Origin: Parafrankia elaeagni
GTDB lineage: Bacteria; Actinomycetota; Actinomycetes; Frankiales; Frankiaceae
Direction of reading: 5' to 3'
Assembly (NCBI RefSeq): GCF_000374165.1
Contig: NZ_KB893670.1
Coordinates: 279,718 to 343,717 of the forward strand
Length of the DNA: 64,000 nt
Shown here: positions 1 through 9,312 of the stretch, in pieces
Layout of the letters: each line of letters opens with the position of its first letter
Position numbering within the stretch: the stretch's first letter is position 1
Position numbers and translations under genes: made by a program
The notes under the pieces: model-generated
Told to the model about the DNA's origin: nothing
Databases searched by the model: none
Seen by the model: only the letters and a program-made list of their open reading frames with translations

Positions 1-306
1 CCGAAGGCGACCCGACTGTCAGAACTGGCGGTTCACCTCGCCGGAGCCAGTCCCCGCCTGCCTGACCGGGGCAGGCCGTCACCACCCCGATCGGGTGGTC
101 GGGGGCACCTTCGGCGGTGCTCTGTGGCTTGCCGGAGAGGCCGGTCCGCCTGCCGGGGCGGGGTACCTTCGGCTAACCACGTCGACGTGGGCGCAGTGAC
201 CACCCGGCGGAAGACGCGCGGAACCTTCAGGACCTGCCGCTTCCCAGGACTTGCCGCACAGCCCGTCTCTCCGGCTCGCCCGGACATCCCACGCGCGGAG
301 AACTGC
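1..306. other. Leading stretch without a supported gene
   Basis: No convincing coding region is seen before the GH15 gene. The reading frame of that gene is open back to position 124, but the translated upstream part is Arg/Gly/Pro-rich and unlike the family N-terminus. A GGAG at 297-300 marks the real start at 307. Confidence 0.5.
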
Positions 307-2091
307 ATGCCCGGATCCGACTACCCGCCGATCGAGGAGCACGGGGTCATCGGTGATCTCCGCACCGTGGCCCTGGTGGCCACGGACGGAACGATCGACT
401 GGTACTGCCCGCAGCGTTTCGACGGCGCGTCCGTCTTCGCGAGCCTGCTGGACGCTGACCGCGGCGGCTCCTTCCGGATCCACTGCGGCGAGTCGAAGGC
501 CAAGCAGCTCTACCTGCCCGACTCGAACATCCTGATGACGAGGTTCCTCACCCCGTCAGCGGTGGGCGAGGTCGTCGACTTCATGATCCCGGTCGACAAC
601 GACCGCACCGAGACACCGCACGTGATCGTCCGGCAGGCCCGCGCCGTGCGCGGCACGGCCGGGTTCCAGCTGCGCTGCGACCCCCGTTTCGACTATGGGC
701 GGGCGTCCCACACCGTGACCCTGGTGCCGGGGTCGGGAGCGGTCTTCGAGTCGGCGTCCGGCCGCCTCGTCCTGCGCACGGCGCTACCGCTGCGGGTGGT
801 GGGAACAGCGGTCGCCTGCGACTTCGAGCTGGCGACGGGCGAGACGTCCGACATCGTGCTGGAGTGGGACTCCGAAATCCGGCCCCTGCAGACGGGGGAG
901 GCGGACACCCTGTTCGCCCGGACCCTCGGGTACTGGCAGAACTGGCTGCGCTCCGCGCGGTACCAGGGCCGCTGGCGGGAGATGGTGCTCCGCTCGGCCC
1001 TGGTCCTGAAGCTGCTCGTGTACCGCCCGACCGGGGCACTCATCGCCGCCCCCACGACCTCCCTGCCGGAGGAGCTCGGCGGAGTGCGCAACTGGGACTA
1101 CCGCTACACCTGGATCCGGGACGCCGCCTTCACCACCTACGCGCTCATGGCCCTCGGCTTCACCGACGAGGCCGCGGCGTTCATGGACTGGCTGGAGCAG
1201 CGGTGCAAGGAGGCACCCCCCGACCAGGGCCTGAGCGTGCTCTACAGCGTGGACGGCAACGCCGACCTGGACGAGATCGTGCTCGAGCACCTCGCGGGCT
1301 ACCGCGGGTCGAAGCCCGTCCGGATCGGCAACGGCGCCGCCGGCCAGCTCCAGCTGGACATCTACGGCGAGCTGATGGACTCGGTCTACCTCTACAACAA
1401 GCAGGTCCCGATCTCGTTCCAGCTCTGGGAGGCTCTCGGGCGCCAGCTCGACTGGCTGGCCCAGCACTGGGAGCAGCCCGACGAGGGCATCTGGGAGACC
1501 CGCGGCGGGCGGCAGCGGTTCACCTACTCGGCGGTGATGACCTGGGTCGCGTTCGAGCGGGCCTGCCGGATCTCCCGGCAGCGCGGCCTGCCCGGGCCCA
1601 CCAACGACTGGAAGGACCACGCCGGGCGGGCCTACCGGTTCGTCCAGAACGAGGCCTGGAACCCCCAGCTCGGGGCGTACATGGAGTTCCCGGGCTCGCC
1701 GCGGCTGGACGCGTCGCTGCTCTGCATGCCGCTGGTGAAGTTCTCCGGCCCGACCGACCCCCGCTTCCTGTCCACCCTGGACCGGGTCGGCACGGACCTG
1801 GTCAGCGACAGCCTGGTGCGCCGGTACGCCGCCGACGGCAGCGACGGGCTGACCGGGGACGAGGGCACCTTCAACCTCTGCTCGTTCTGGTACGTCGAGG
1901 CGCTGACCCGGGCCGGGCGCACGACCGAGGCGCGCCTGGTCTTCGAGAAGATGCTCACCTACGCCAACCACGTGGGGCTCTACGCGGAGGAGATCGGCCC
2001 GTCGGGCGAGGCCCTGGGCAACTTCCCGCAGGCGTTCACCCACCTGGCCCTGATCAGCGCGGCGATCCATCTGGACCGGGCGCTCCCCTGA
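307..2091 (+). CDS. GH15 family glucoamylase/trehalase
   Basis: A 594-residue glycoside hydrolase family 15 protein, the soluble bacterial glucoamylase/trehalase type that releases glucose from alpha-glucans or trehalose. The N-terminus has the family opening YPPIEEHGVIGD and a DGTIDWYCPQRFD segment. The (alpha/alpha)6-barrel signature RNWDYRYTWIRDA lies near residue 264, followed by HLAGYRGSKPVRIGNGA, and near the C-terminus an EEIGPSGEALGNFPQAFTH stretch. The conserved acidic residues in these blocks fit the catalytic pair. ATG 307 is preferred because of GGAG six bases upstream and because homology begins there. No signal peptide is visible, so it is probably cytoplasmic. Glucoamylase and trehalase cannot be told apart by eye; mycobacterial trehalases of this family are close in length. 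A hairpin follows the stop. Confidence 0.9.
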   Translation: MPGSDYPPIEEHGVIGDLRTVALVATDGTIDWYCPQRFDGASVFASLLDADRGGSFRIHCGESKAKQLYLPDSNILMTRFLTPSAVGEVVDFMIPVDNDRTETPHVIVRQARAVRGTAGFQLRCDPRFDYGRASHTVTLVPGSGAVFESASGRLVLRTALPLRVVGTAVACDFELATGETSDIVLEWDSEIRPLQTGEADTLFARTLGYWQNWLRSARYQGRWREMVLRSALVLKLLVYRPTGALIAAPTTSLPEELGGVRNWDYRYTWIRDAAFTTYALMALGFTDEAAAFMDWLEQRCKEAPPDQGLSVLYSVDGNADLDEIVLEHLAGYRGSKPVRIGNGAAGQLQLDIYGELMDSVYLYNKQVPISFQLWEALGRQLDWLAQHWEQPDEGIWETRGGRQRFTYSAVMTWVAFERACRISRQRGLPGPTNDWKDHAGRAYRFVQNEAWNPQLGAYMEFPGSPRLDASLLCMPLVKFSGPTDPRFLSTLDRVGTDLVSDSLVRRYAADGSDGLTGDEGTFNLCSFWYVEALTRAGRTTEARLVFEKMLTYANHVGLYAEEIGPSGEALGNFPQAFTHLALISAAIHLDRALP

Positions 2092-2093
2092 CA

Positions 2094-2115
2094 GTGCCCG
2101 GCGCCCGTCGGGCAC
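2094..2115. terminator. Hairpin after the GH15 gene
   Basis: GTGCCCG (2094-2100) pairs with CGGGCAC (2109-2115) across an 8-base loop, immediately after the stop at 2091. There is no U-tract, as is usual in very GC-rich genomes. Confidence 0.4.
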
Positions 2116-2241
2116 CGGGCCGGCCGGGCCCTGTCTTGCCACGGACATCCGGCCCGGACGGGGGGTCTACCGACCTATCCTGGCAACCCGGCCAGGGAAG
2201 ACGGTGTCAGGCCGGCAGGTCGGATCTAGGAGGCACCGGCG

Positions 2242-3954
2242 GTGATCGGCGCGCAGTCACCCGGTGACCGGCAGCCCCGCCCCGGTGGGCGCCGCGCCGC
2301 GCGTCCTGACGACCCCGCCGACGGGCCGACGACGGTCCTCGCGGGCCCGGCGGCCCCGCCACCGCCCGCACCGCCCGCACCGCCCGGCCGGACCAGGTCT
2401 CCGGCCCCCGCGCAGGCCAGCCACCCGGCCCCGGTGCGCGGGGACCTCACCCCCGCGCTGGTGGAGACGTCGGTCTGGACGGACGGCATGCTGGCCCAGG
2501 CGGGCATCCCCGTCCACGACACGCCCCTGGTCACGGTGGGGGGTGGCATCGGTTCGTTCGTCCTGGTCGACTACCTGCGCATCGCGGGGGCACCGACCTC
2601 GGCCATCCGGGTGCTTTCCAACATCGAGACACCGTGGCAGACCTACCGGTACCTGACCCGGGTCTCCCAGATCCCCGACCACGAACGGATCCGGTCCGAT
2701 TCGGGATCGACGCCGGACAACATCTGGGCGTTCCCGTCCTACGCCGTCCGGGAGGCGTTCGCCGCCCGCGGCCTGCGCGGTTTCGTGGAGCCCCTGTTCC
2801 GGGTCGCCACCGAGCCGCTGCTGTCGGACTACTTCACCCCGCGGATCGGGGCGGTCCTCGACAGCATGGCGCGGGAGGCGGCGCGGATCTCCTACCCGCA
2901 GATGCTGGTCCCCGGCCAGGTGCGGATGGTCCGCCGCCGCACCGGCGGCGGCTACTTCACGGTCATCACTCCCCCGACCGGGCGGTCCGCGACCCGGCGG
3001 GTGGCGTTCCGCAGCCGGCACGTCCACCTGGGGGTCGGTTACCCGGGCCTGAAGTTCCTCCCGGACCTGCAGGAGTACCGGTCGCGATACGGGGACGTCC
3101 GCCGGGTCGTCAACGCCTACGAGCCGCACGAGCACGTCTACGACGAGCTGATCCGCCATCCGGCGACGGTGGTGGTGCGCGGCGCGGGCATCGTCGCCTC
3201 ACGGATCCTCGACCGACTGATCACCGACCGTGATCGGCACGGCGCCCGAACGCACATCGTGCACCTGTTCCGCACCTACGTGCGCGGGTCCCACGGGCCG
3301 AGCGTGTTCATGCGCCGCCGCGGCGGCGACGGCTGGGCCTACCAGGGGTTCAACTATCCGAAGTCGGTGTGGGGCGGCCAGCTCAAGGCCCGCATGCGCA
3401 CGCTCGAGGGCGACGAGCGCCGGGCGCTCTACGAGACGATCGGCGGGACGAACACCCCCCGGCGGCGCAGGTGGCAGGAGCAGCTCGCCCGCGGCCGGCA
3501 CGAGGGCTGGTACGCGACCAGGGTCGGCGAGGTGGAGCGGCTCACCCCCGGGCCGGGCGGCACGGTGGTCACCCGGGTCCGCACCGCCGACGGCATGCTC
3601 GAGGTCCCCGCGGCCTACGTGATCGACGCGACCGGGCTGGTGGCGGACATCCGCGAGCACCGGGTCCTCGCCGACCTCCTCGACCACTCGGGTGCCGGTC
3701 ACAACCCGCTCGGCCGCCTCGACGTGGAGCGCACCTTCGAGGTCCGGGGGACGCGCAGCGGTTCGGGGCGGCTCTACGCGTCGGGCGCGGCGACTCTCGG
3801 CGGGTACTTCCCCGGGGTGGACACCTTCCTGGGGCTGCAGATCGCCGCCCAGGAAATCTGTGACGACCTGGCTTCGCAGGGATTCGTACCCCGGTTGGGG
3901 GTGGCCCGTTCGGTGTCGCAATGGGTGCGTTGGATGCGCAACCAACCGGTCTGA
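2242..3954 (+). CDS. FAD/NAD(P)-binding oxidoreductase, unassigned reaction
   Basis: 570 residues starting at GTG 2242, with a strong AGGAGG at 2228-2233. The first ~85 residues are Pro/Ala/Arg-rich and probably disordered. Then comes a dinucleotide-binding glycine motif (VTVGGGIGSF, about residue 94), a second Rossmann-like VVRGAGIVASRI near residue 313, and a C-terminal YVIDATGL followed by a GRLYASGAATLGGYFPGVDTF segment typical of two-dinucleotide-binding flavoproteins. It resembles FAD-dependent oxidoreductases broadly; substrate and reaction cannot be named. A small membrane protein follows after 27 bp and an FHA protein after that. The three may form one unit, with the oxidoreductase at the inner membrane face. 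Confidence 0.75.
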   Translation: MIGAQSPGDRQPRPGGRRAARPDDPADGPTTVLAGPAAPPPPAPPAPPGRTRSPAPAQASHPAPVRGDLTPALVETSVWTDGMLAQAGIPVHDTPLVTVGGGIGSFVLVDYLRIAGAPTSAIRVLSNIETPWQTYRYLTRVSQIPDHERIRSDSGSTPDNIWAFPSYAVREAFAARGLRGFVEPLFRVATEPLLSDYFTPRIGAVLDSMAREAARISYPQMLVPGQVRMVRRRTGGGYFTVITPPTGRSATRRVAFRSRHVHLGVGYPGLKFLPDLQEYRSRYGDVRRVVNAYEPHEHVYDELIRHPATVVVRGAGIVASRILDRLITDRDRHGARTHIVHLFRTYVRGSHGPSVFMRRRGGDGWAYQGFNYPKSVWGGQLKARMRTLEGDERRALYETIGGTNTPRRRRWQEQLARGRHEGWYATRVGEVERLTPGPGGTVVTRVRTADGMLEVPAAYVIDATGLVADIREHRVLADLLDHSGAGHNPLGRLDVERTFEVRGTRSGSGRLYASGAATLGGYFPGVDTFLGLQIAAQEICDDLASQGFVPRLGVARSVSQWVRWMRNQPV

Positions 3955-3981
3955 CGCCGTACCGATCGGAGAATGTGAACG

Positions 3982-4416
3982 ATGGTGCCGACACTGGCCG
4001 GACGACTTCAGACCAGGCTGTTCCTGCTGGCCACCGTTGGCACTCTTCTGACGGTGCTGATCACCCCCGTCCTGCCCACCGGGGCGTCGCTCGGCGCGGC
4101 CTACCGGGCGAGCTTCGGGGTGCTGTTCACGGTCGCGGTGATCGGGCTGGGCTGGGAGGTCGCCTACCACGGCCTGCAGCAGTTCCGCTGGGAGAAGGAC
4201 TGGCCGATGCTGTTCGGCCTGCTCACCGCGCTCAACGAAGGGCTGCTGGTCTGGCTCGCGGTGCGGGCCGGCGCGGCGCCGGGGGCGGACGGACTGCCCG
4301 GCACCGCCTTCCTGCTCCACTTCGCGGTCGTCTGGCTGGGCGTGTGGCTGACCGCGAACGGCCCCATGCGCGTCCCGTTCCTGCGGTGGCGCTTCCACGG
4401 CGGGCGGCTGATCTGA
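3982..4416 (+). CDS. Small integral membrane protein
   Basis: 144 residues, ATG 3982, with GGAG at 3968-3971. It shows about four hydrophobic helices (residues ~12-30, 38-58, 73-90, 105-125) separated by short loops. The charged QFRWEKDW segment sits between helices 2 and 3, and the C-terminus RWRFHGGRLI is basic, suggesting a cytoplasmic tail. No family was recognised. The 27-bp gap from the flavoprotein gene suggests co-transcription and possibly a membrane anchor or electron-acceptor role, which is speculative. Confidence 0.7.
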   Translation: MVPTLAGRLQTRLFLLATVGTLLTVLITPVLPTGASLGAAYRASFGVLFTVAVIGLGWEVAYHGLQQFRWEKDWPMLFGLLTALNEGLLVWLAVRAGAAPGADGLPGTAFLLHFAVVWLGVWLTANGPMRVPFLRWRFHGGRLI

Positions 4417-4721
4417 ACGCCCCCGGGCCGGCGCCCGGCAGGGCGGCGGTGCCCGGCCGTGAACTGCCCGGCCGTGAACTGCCCGGTCTGACGATCACGC
4501 CGGGCCGCGTCCGCGCGGGTGACACCACGGGAGAGTCCGGGTGATACCACGGGAGAGAAGGTGGACGCACGGACACCCCTGGCCAGAGGTGAACATCGGA
4601 CATATCGGCTTACCGCGGCGATCCGCCCGGCAGGATAAGTACGGTACGGCGCGCGGGGGTGCCGCTAGTCTGAAGATCGGTACCGTTTGCACGACGCGGA
4701 GAAGCGGCGAAGGGCGAGGCA
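4417..4721. other. Intergenic stretch with short direct repeats
   Basis: A 305-bp gap between the membrane protein and the FHA gene. It holds a 15-bp perfect tandem duplication (4451-4465 and 4466-4480) and a 19-bp imperfect direct repeat (4517-4535 and 4540-4558). A purine-rich AGGGCGAGG at 4711-4719 is the likely ribosome binding site of the next gene. No separate gene is supported. Confidence 0.5.
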
Positions 4722-6203
4722 ATGGCGGGACTGGACCGTTTCCGGGTCGTGGTCGGCACCGGGCACGGCGGGCAGGCAGGTGTGGTCGTCAGGCGGCCCG
4801 GTGTGCTGGTCGTCGCCTCCGTGAGCCGGCCGGAGACCATTGAGACCACCAAGCGGCTGCTCGCACTGTGTGCCGAGGTCACCAGCGAGGCGGGCAGCCC
4901 GGCCACGACCGGTTCCCGTCTCGTCCGCCGGGTGGCCGGCCTCCTCGTCGACGCCGAGGCCGAGCGGGTCCCCGACTTCGGCCTGCTGACAACTGTCAAC
5001 GACCGGATCGCCGCGCTGGTCCACGGTGCGATGGACGTCGTCACCGGCGGCCCCGCGCCGGTGTCCCTCTCCGGGGTGGACTCCGCGACCTGGGTGGACC
5101 GGCTGCTGCCCCTCGAGACCACCAGGATCGACATCGGGCCGACCGAGGCGATGCCCAGCCTGTTGCAGGCGGGCCTCGCCGGGCTCACCGGCCTGCGCGG
5201 GCTCGACGACCTCGGCTTCCCGCTGGACCTGCGGGTCGGCGCCGTGCCGGGCACCGCGGCGAGCCTGATCGTGGACGACGACGCTGCCGTCGCGGCCGCG
5301 GCCCTCGGCTCCGGCGACGCGTTCCTCTCCGGGTTCGAGCCGCCGCGCGAGCCGATGACGGAGGCCGCGCCCATCCCCACTCCGGGCCGGCGGATGCCCG
5401 ATCAGCTGTCCACCGCCCCGCCGGCACTCACCCCGCTGCTCAGCAAGGACGACGAGGCGCACCGCCGGCTCGCGGCCGCTGCCGAGCCGACCCAGGCCGC
5501 CGACTTCGACGAGCTGGACGAGGACCCCCCCACCACGCTCGCCGAGCGTGAGCTGGCCTCCCGCGGCCAGGGCCACGACGGGCACGGTGCGGAGCACCTG
5601 CACGACGACCTCCACGACGATCTGGACGACGACCAGGACGCGCTCACCCAGCTGCCCGGCGACCCGACCTTCACGGTGTCGGACCTCATCGAGGACGACG
5701 ACGCCGAGACGATGCTGCCGAACGCGGCGCAGCCGCAGGTCGAGGGCATCATGTGTGCCAACGGCCACTTCAACCACCCGCAGGCGCCGTACTGCGCGGA
5801 GTGCGGGATCTCCCTGGCCCAGCAGACGAACCGGACCGTGCTCGGCCCGCGGCCGCCGATCGGCGTGCTGGTGTTCGACGACGGCCAGACCGTCAACGTC
5901 GACATGGATCTGGTCATCGGCCGCCAGCCCGACCGGGACGAGGCGGTCCGCGCCGGCAACGCCCGCCCGCTGCCCGTGGAGGACGGCGAGAGCGCGGTGT
6001 CCCGCGTCCACGCGGTGATCACCCTGAACGGGTGGGACGCGGTGATCACCGACCGCGGGTCGGCCAACGGGACGTACATCGCCCCGCCGGAGGCGACCGT
6101 GTGGACGCCGCTGAGCCCGCACCAGCCCGCGCCGCTGGTGCCCGGCACCCGGGTGCAGGTCGGCAAGCGCACGTTCGTCTTCAACTCCCATATCCAGGTC
6201 TGA
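4722..6203 (+). CDS. Zinc-ribbon and FHA domain protein
   Basis: 493 residues. The C-terminal ~100 residues form a forkhead-associated (phosphothreonine-binding) domain: the conserved GRQP, SRVHAVI and DRGSANGTYI blocks are all present between about residues 405 and 460. Just before it, around residues 345-365, is a zinc-ribbon-like C..GH/CAEC arrangement. The central part is acidic (runs of Asp, His and Glu, residues ~255-330). The N-terminal ~190 residues look like a compact alpha/beta domain (DRFRVVVGTGHGG opening) that could be a degenerate PP2C-like or novel domain. FHA proteins read out Ser/Thr kinase signalling, and two kinase-like genes lie elsewhere in the window (13048 and 22255). 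Direct interaction is untested. Confidence 0.88.
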   Translation: MAGLDRFRVVVGTGHGGQAGVVVRRPGVLVVASVSRPETIETTKRLLALCAEVTSEAGSPATTGSRLVRRVAGLLVDAEAERVPDFGLLTTVNDRIAALVHGAMDVVTGGPAPVSLSGVDSATWVDRLLPLETTRIDIGPTEAMPSLLQAGLAGLTGLRGLDDLGFPLDLRVGAVPGTAASLIVDDDAAVAAAALGSGDAFLSGFEPPREPMTEAAPIPTPGRRMPDQLSTAPPALTPLLSKDDEAHRRLAAAAEPTQAADFDELDEDPPTTLAERELASRGQGHDGHGAEHLHDDLHDDLDDDQDALTQLPGDPTFTVSDLIEDDDAETMLPNAAQPQVEGIMCANGHFNHPQAPYCAECGISLAQQTNRTVLGPRPPIGVLVFDDGQTVNVDMDLVIGRQPDRDEAVRAGNARPLPVEDGESAVSRVHAVITLNGWDAVITDRGSANGTYIAPPEATVWTPLSPHQPAPLVPGTRVQVGKRTFVFNSHIQV

Positions 6204-6298
6204 CCGCTCGCCGGACGGAATCCGGGGGCCGGGTGGCCCGGCGCTCCCGGGCGGTTCGCCCCTGACCGGGCGCCGCCGGTGGGTCAGACTGGACGGTG

Positions 6299-7180
6299 AT
6301 GAGCCGATCCGACGACGATCAGGGCGTGTCCGCCATGCCGCGTGAGCACCAGACCACCAGGGACGTGCCGACAACCGAGGAGACCGCGCCCGCGGAGACC
6401 GCGCCCACGGAGGCGACGGCCGCGGAGACGACGACCGAGGCCGCTTCGGGTGCGGCGCCGGCCGAGCGTTCCCCCGCCTGGGTGCGGCTCTGGTGGACGC
6501 CGCTCGTGCTGTTCGCCGTGGTCGGGCTCCTCGCCGCGGGTGCCGGGCTGCGCGGGCTGCTCGACCGCCCACCGGCCGACAGCTCGGTGGACGTCGGGTT
6601 CGCCCGGGACATGTCCGAGCACCACTCGCAGGCCGTCCAGATGGCCATGGTCGAGTTCAGCCGGGGCGATGACGCCGTCATCCGCAGCGTCGCCCAGGAC
6701 ATCGCGCTCGGCCAGCAGCAGGAGATCGGCATCATGTACACCTGGCTGGCCGGCTGGGGCCGGCCGCCGACCTCCGCCCGTGCACCGATGGCGTGGATGA
6801 CCGACCCGAATGACCCGGCCGGTCAGGGCGGCGGCCACGCCGGTCACGGGGAGATGCCCGGCGTGGAGGGGAACTCGCCGACCGGGGGCGCCGCCGGGGG
6901 CGTGGCCGCCGAGGAGACGGCGCCGGTGCGGATGCCAGGCATGGCCTCCGAGGCGGAGCTGGCTCGGCTGGCCGCGGCCAGCGGGCGTGACCTGGACGTC
7001 CTGTTCCTGACCCTGATGATCCGTCACCACCGCGGCGGGGTCGACATGGCCCAGCACGCCTCGCTGCACGCCGCCGACGACCGGGTGCGCGCGCTGGCCC
7101 GGGCGATGGTGGTCAACCAGGCCAAGGAGATCAACACCATGCAGGCCGACCTCGAGCGGCTCGGAGCGCCGCGGGCGTGA
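6299..7180 (+). CDS. DUF305 domain membrane-anchored protein
   Basis: 293 residues from ATG 6299; GTG 6296 is an equally possible start. A Glu/Thr/Ala-rich cytoplasmic tail (~60 residues) is followed by one transmembrane helix (~62-84) and an external DUF305 region. The two His-rich helices of the family are present: MSEHHSQAVQMA near residue 105 and MIRHHRGGVDMAQHA near 240. An insert of His, Gly and Met residues (GQGGGHAGHGEM) lies between them. DUF305 proteins are ferritin-like four-helix proteins often linked to copper or other metals. The His/Met-rich insert supports metal binding, but the metal is not shown. Confidence 0.88.
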   Translation: MSRSDDDQGVSAMPREHQTTRDVPTTEETAPAETAPTEATAAETTTEAASGAAPAERSPAWVRLWWTPLVLFAVVGLLAAGAGLRGLLDRPPADSSVDVGFARDMSEHHSQAVQMAMVEFSRGDDAVIRSVAQDIALGQQQEIGIMYTWLAGWGRPPTSARAPMAWMTDPNDPAGQGGGHAGHGEMPGVEGNSPTGGAAGGVAAEETAPVRMPGMASEAELARLAAASGRDLDVLFLTLMIRHHRGGVDMAQHASLHAADDRVRALARAMVVNQAKEINTMQADLERLGAPRA

Positions 7181-7436
7181 GCAGAGGGCCCGTGGATCCG
7201 GTTCGGGGGGCTTTGTATCGTCATATCTGACCTACCGGAAGAGTAGGGGATGTCCTCCGCCGTGCGGCCGGAGGCACCGTCGCCCGGCCACCGGGTCACC
7301 CGGGCCCATCCGGCCGGAGGTGGTCCACGCCGGAGCCGTGTGCCGGCCCGTCCAGGCGGGCACCCCGACAGCCCGACCGGTTCATCCCGGATGGTGTCTC
7401 GACCACACCACCACCTCGCGCCTGTGAGAGTTCAGC

Positions 7437-9104
7437 GTGCCTGAAACGTCCCTGGGCCAGCCCGGGCCCGCCGCCGCCCACACCCGCCCGCTTCTCGCGT
7501 GGGTGCGTGCGAGCCTGCCCAGGGTGGCCGGGGCGGCCCGGCCGCCCTGGGCCGGGCTGCGCACGGTCCGGGTCGAGCTGCTGGCCGGCCTGGTCACCGC
7601 ACTGGCGCTGATCCCGGAGACCATCTCGTTCTCGGTCGTCGCCGGGGTGGACCCGAAAGTCGGCCTGTTCGCCTCCTTCACGATCTCGGTCGTGATCGCC
7701 GTCGCCGGCGGCCGGCCCGCGATGATCTCGGCCGCGGCCGGGTCGATGGCCCTGGTCGCGGCCCCGCTGGTGCGGGAGCACGGCCTGGACTACCTGCTCG
7801 CCACCACTGTCGGCGTCGGCGTGACGATGTTCGTCCTCGGTCAGCTCGGCGTGGCGCGGCTGATGCGGTTCGTCCCCCGGACGGTGATGATCGGCTTCGT
7901 CAACGCGCTGGCAATTCTGATCTTCACGGCGCAGATGCCACACGTGATCGGCGAGTCCCCCGCTGTCTACATCCTGGTCGGGGCGGGCCTGGCCGTCCTG
8001 CTCACCGTCCCGCGGATCACCCGGGCCGTGCCGCCGCCGCTGGTCGCGGTGGCGCTGCTGACGCTGACCGCCGTCACGTTCGACCTCTCGGTGCCGACAG
8101 TCGGGGACGAGGGAAGCCTGCCCAGCTCCCTGCCCGTGCCAGGGCTCCCCTCGGTGCCGATGACCTGGGAGACCCTGCGGATCATCGCGCCGTATGTCGT
8201 CACCCTCACCGCGGTCGGCCTGCTGGAGACGCTGCTCACCGCGCAGATCGTCGACCGGATGACGGACACGTCCCACGACGCCAACCGGGAGGCCTGGGGC
8301 CTGGGGCTCGCCAACATCGTCAACGGGTTCTTCGGCGGCATGGCGGGCTGCGCCATGATCGGCCAGACGATCGTCAACGTCTCCTCGGGTGGCCGGACCA
8401 GGCTGTCGACCTTCGCCGCGGGCGGGTTCCTGCTTCTCCTCGTGGTCCCGCTGCGCGAGGTGGTCGGTGTGATCCCGATGTCGGCTCTCGTCGCCGTGAT
8501 GATCCTGGTCGCGGTGATGACCTTCGAGTGGCGCAGCATCGCGCCGCGCACGCTGCGGCGGATGCCCCGCTCGGAGACGCTGGTGATGGTCGTGACCGTG
8601 GGGGTGGTCGTGCCGACCCACAACCTCGCCTACGGGGTGCTCGTCGGGGTGGTGCTGTCGGCTCTGCTGTTCACCCGGCGGGTCGCCCATCTCACCGAGG
8701 TGACCAGCGTCCTCGACCCGGAGGGCGGCGAGCGGATCTACGCCGTGAGTGGCCCGGTGTTCTTCGCCTCCAGCAACGACCTGGTCAACGCGTTCGACTA
8801 CGCCCACGACCCGCCGCGAGTCGTCGTCGACCTGTCCGAGGCTCAGCTGCTGGACTCCGCCGGCGTCGCCGCGCTCGAGGATGTGCAGCACAAGTTCCGC
8901 GAACGGGGCGTCACGGCCCGGTTCGCCGGGGCGACCGGCAGCACCGCGGCGATGCTGTCACGCTGCTCGGCGCCGGAGGAGCCCGCCGTCGGCTCGATGG
9001 CGGAACCGGAACCGGAGGAGCCGGCTGTCAGCCCGCCGCCGTCCGGGGCCGACATCGCCGGGTCGGACGCGGAGGCCGAGCCGCCCAGCACGCCCCGCGG
9101 GTAG
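7437..9104 (+). CDS. SulP family anion transporter with STAS domain
   Basis: 555 residues. After a short Pro/Ala-rich N-terminus the membrane domain (~residues 40-420) has the SulP/SLC26 fold, including the LVTALALIPETISFSVVAGV segment of helices 1-2, AGSMALVAAPL, and the conserved GGMAGCAMIGQTIVNVSSGGRTRLS block. A C-terminal STAS domain follows (~440-515; DLSEAQLLDSAGVAALEDV), then an acidic Pro-rich tail. SulP proteins move sulfate, bicarbonate or other anions. The substrate cannot be set from sequence alone and no carbonic anhydrase or sulfur gene is adjacent. Start GTG 7437 has only a weak GAGAG upstream. Confidence 0.92.
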   Translation: MPETSLGQPGPAAAHTRPLLAWVRASLPRVAGAARPPWAGLRTVRVELLAGLVTALALIPETISFSVVAGVDPKVGLFASFTISVVIAVAGGRPAMISAAAGSMALVAAPLVREHGLDYLLATTVGVGVTMFVLGQLGVARLMRFVPRTVMIGFVNALAILIFTAQMPHVIGESPAVYILVGAGLAVLLTVPRITRAVPPPLVAVALLTLTAVTFDLSVPTVGDEGSLPSSLPVPGLPSVPMTWETLRIIAPYVVTLTAVGLLETLLTAQIVDRMTDTSHDANREAWGLGLANIVNGFFGGMAGCAMIGQTIVNVSSGGRTRLSTFAAGGFLLLLVVPLREVVGVIPMSALVAVMILVAVMTFEWRSIAPRTLRRMPRSETLVMVVTVGVVVPTHNLAYGVLVGVVLSALLFTRRVAHLTEVTSVLDPEGGERIYAVSGPVFFASSNDLVNAFDYAHDPPRVVVDLSEAQLLDSAGVAALEDVQHKFRERGVTARFAGATGSTAAMLSRCSAPEEPAVGSMAEPEPEEPAVSPPPSGADIAGSDAEAEPPSTPRG

Positions 9105-9127
9105 CACCGCAGCCCGGACGGCCATGG

Positions 9128-9153
9128 CGACGAGACGGGGCGACGAGACGGGG
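9128..9153. repeat. 13-bp tandem repeat, two copies
   Basis: CGACGAGACGGGG occurs at 9128-9140 and again at 9141-9153, in the gap between the SulP and YceI genes. Slippage-type duplication; no function apparent. Confidence 0.7.
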
Positions 9154-9312
9154 CGACGACGACACCGGCAGACGGGTGACGCCGCCGGCAGACGCGCACA
9201 GCAACGTGGCGGAGCGCGACACGCCACTGACACCGCATCATCAGGTTCCGCTCAGATTGTGTGTGCAACATTGCCGCCAGGAACGTTCGAACCTTCACAA
9301 GGCGGGTGACCG

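Noticed and set aside
124-306. N-terminal extension of the GH15 protein
   Set aside because: Arg/Pro-rich and without family similarity; ribosome binding site and homology both point to ATG 307.
7250-7444. 64-residue plus-strand frame before the SulP gene
   Set aside because: Pro/Arg/His-rich, overlaps the SulP start, and its G-rich upstream site is too close to the ATG; no family resemblance.
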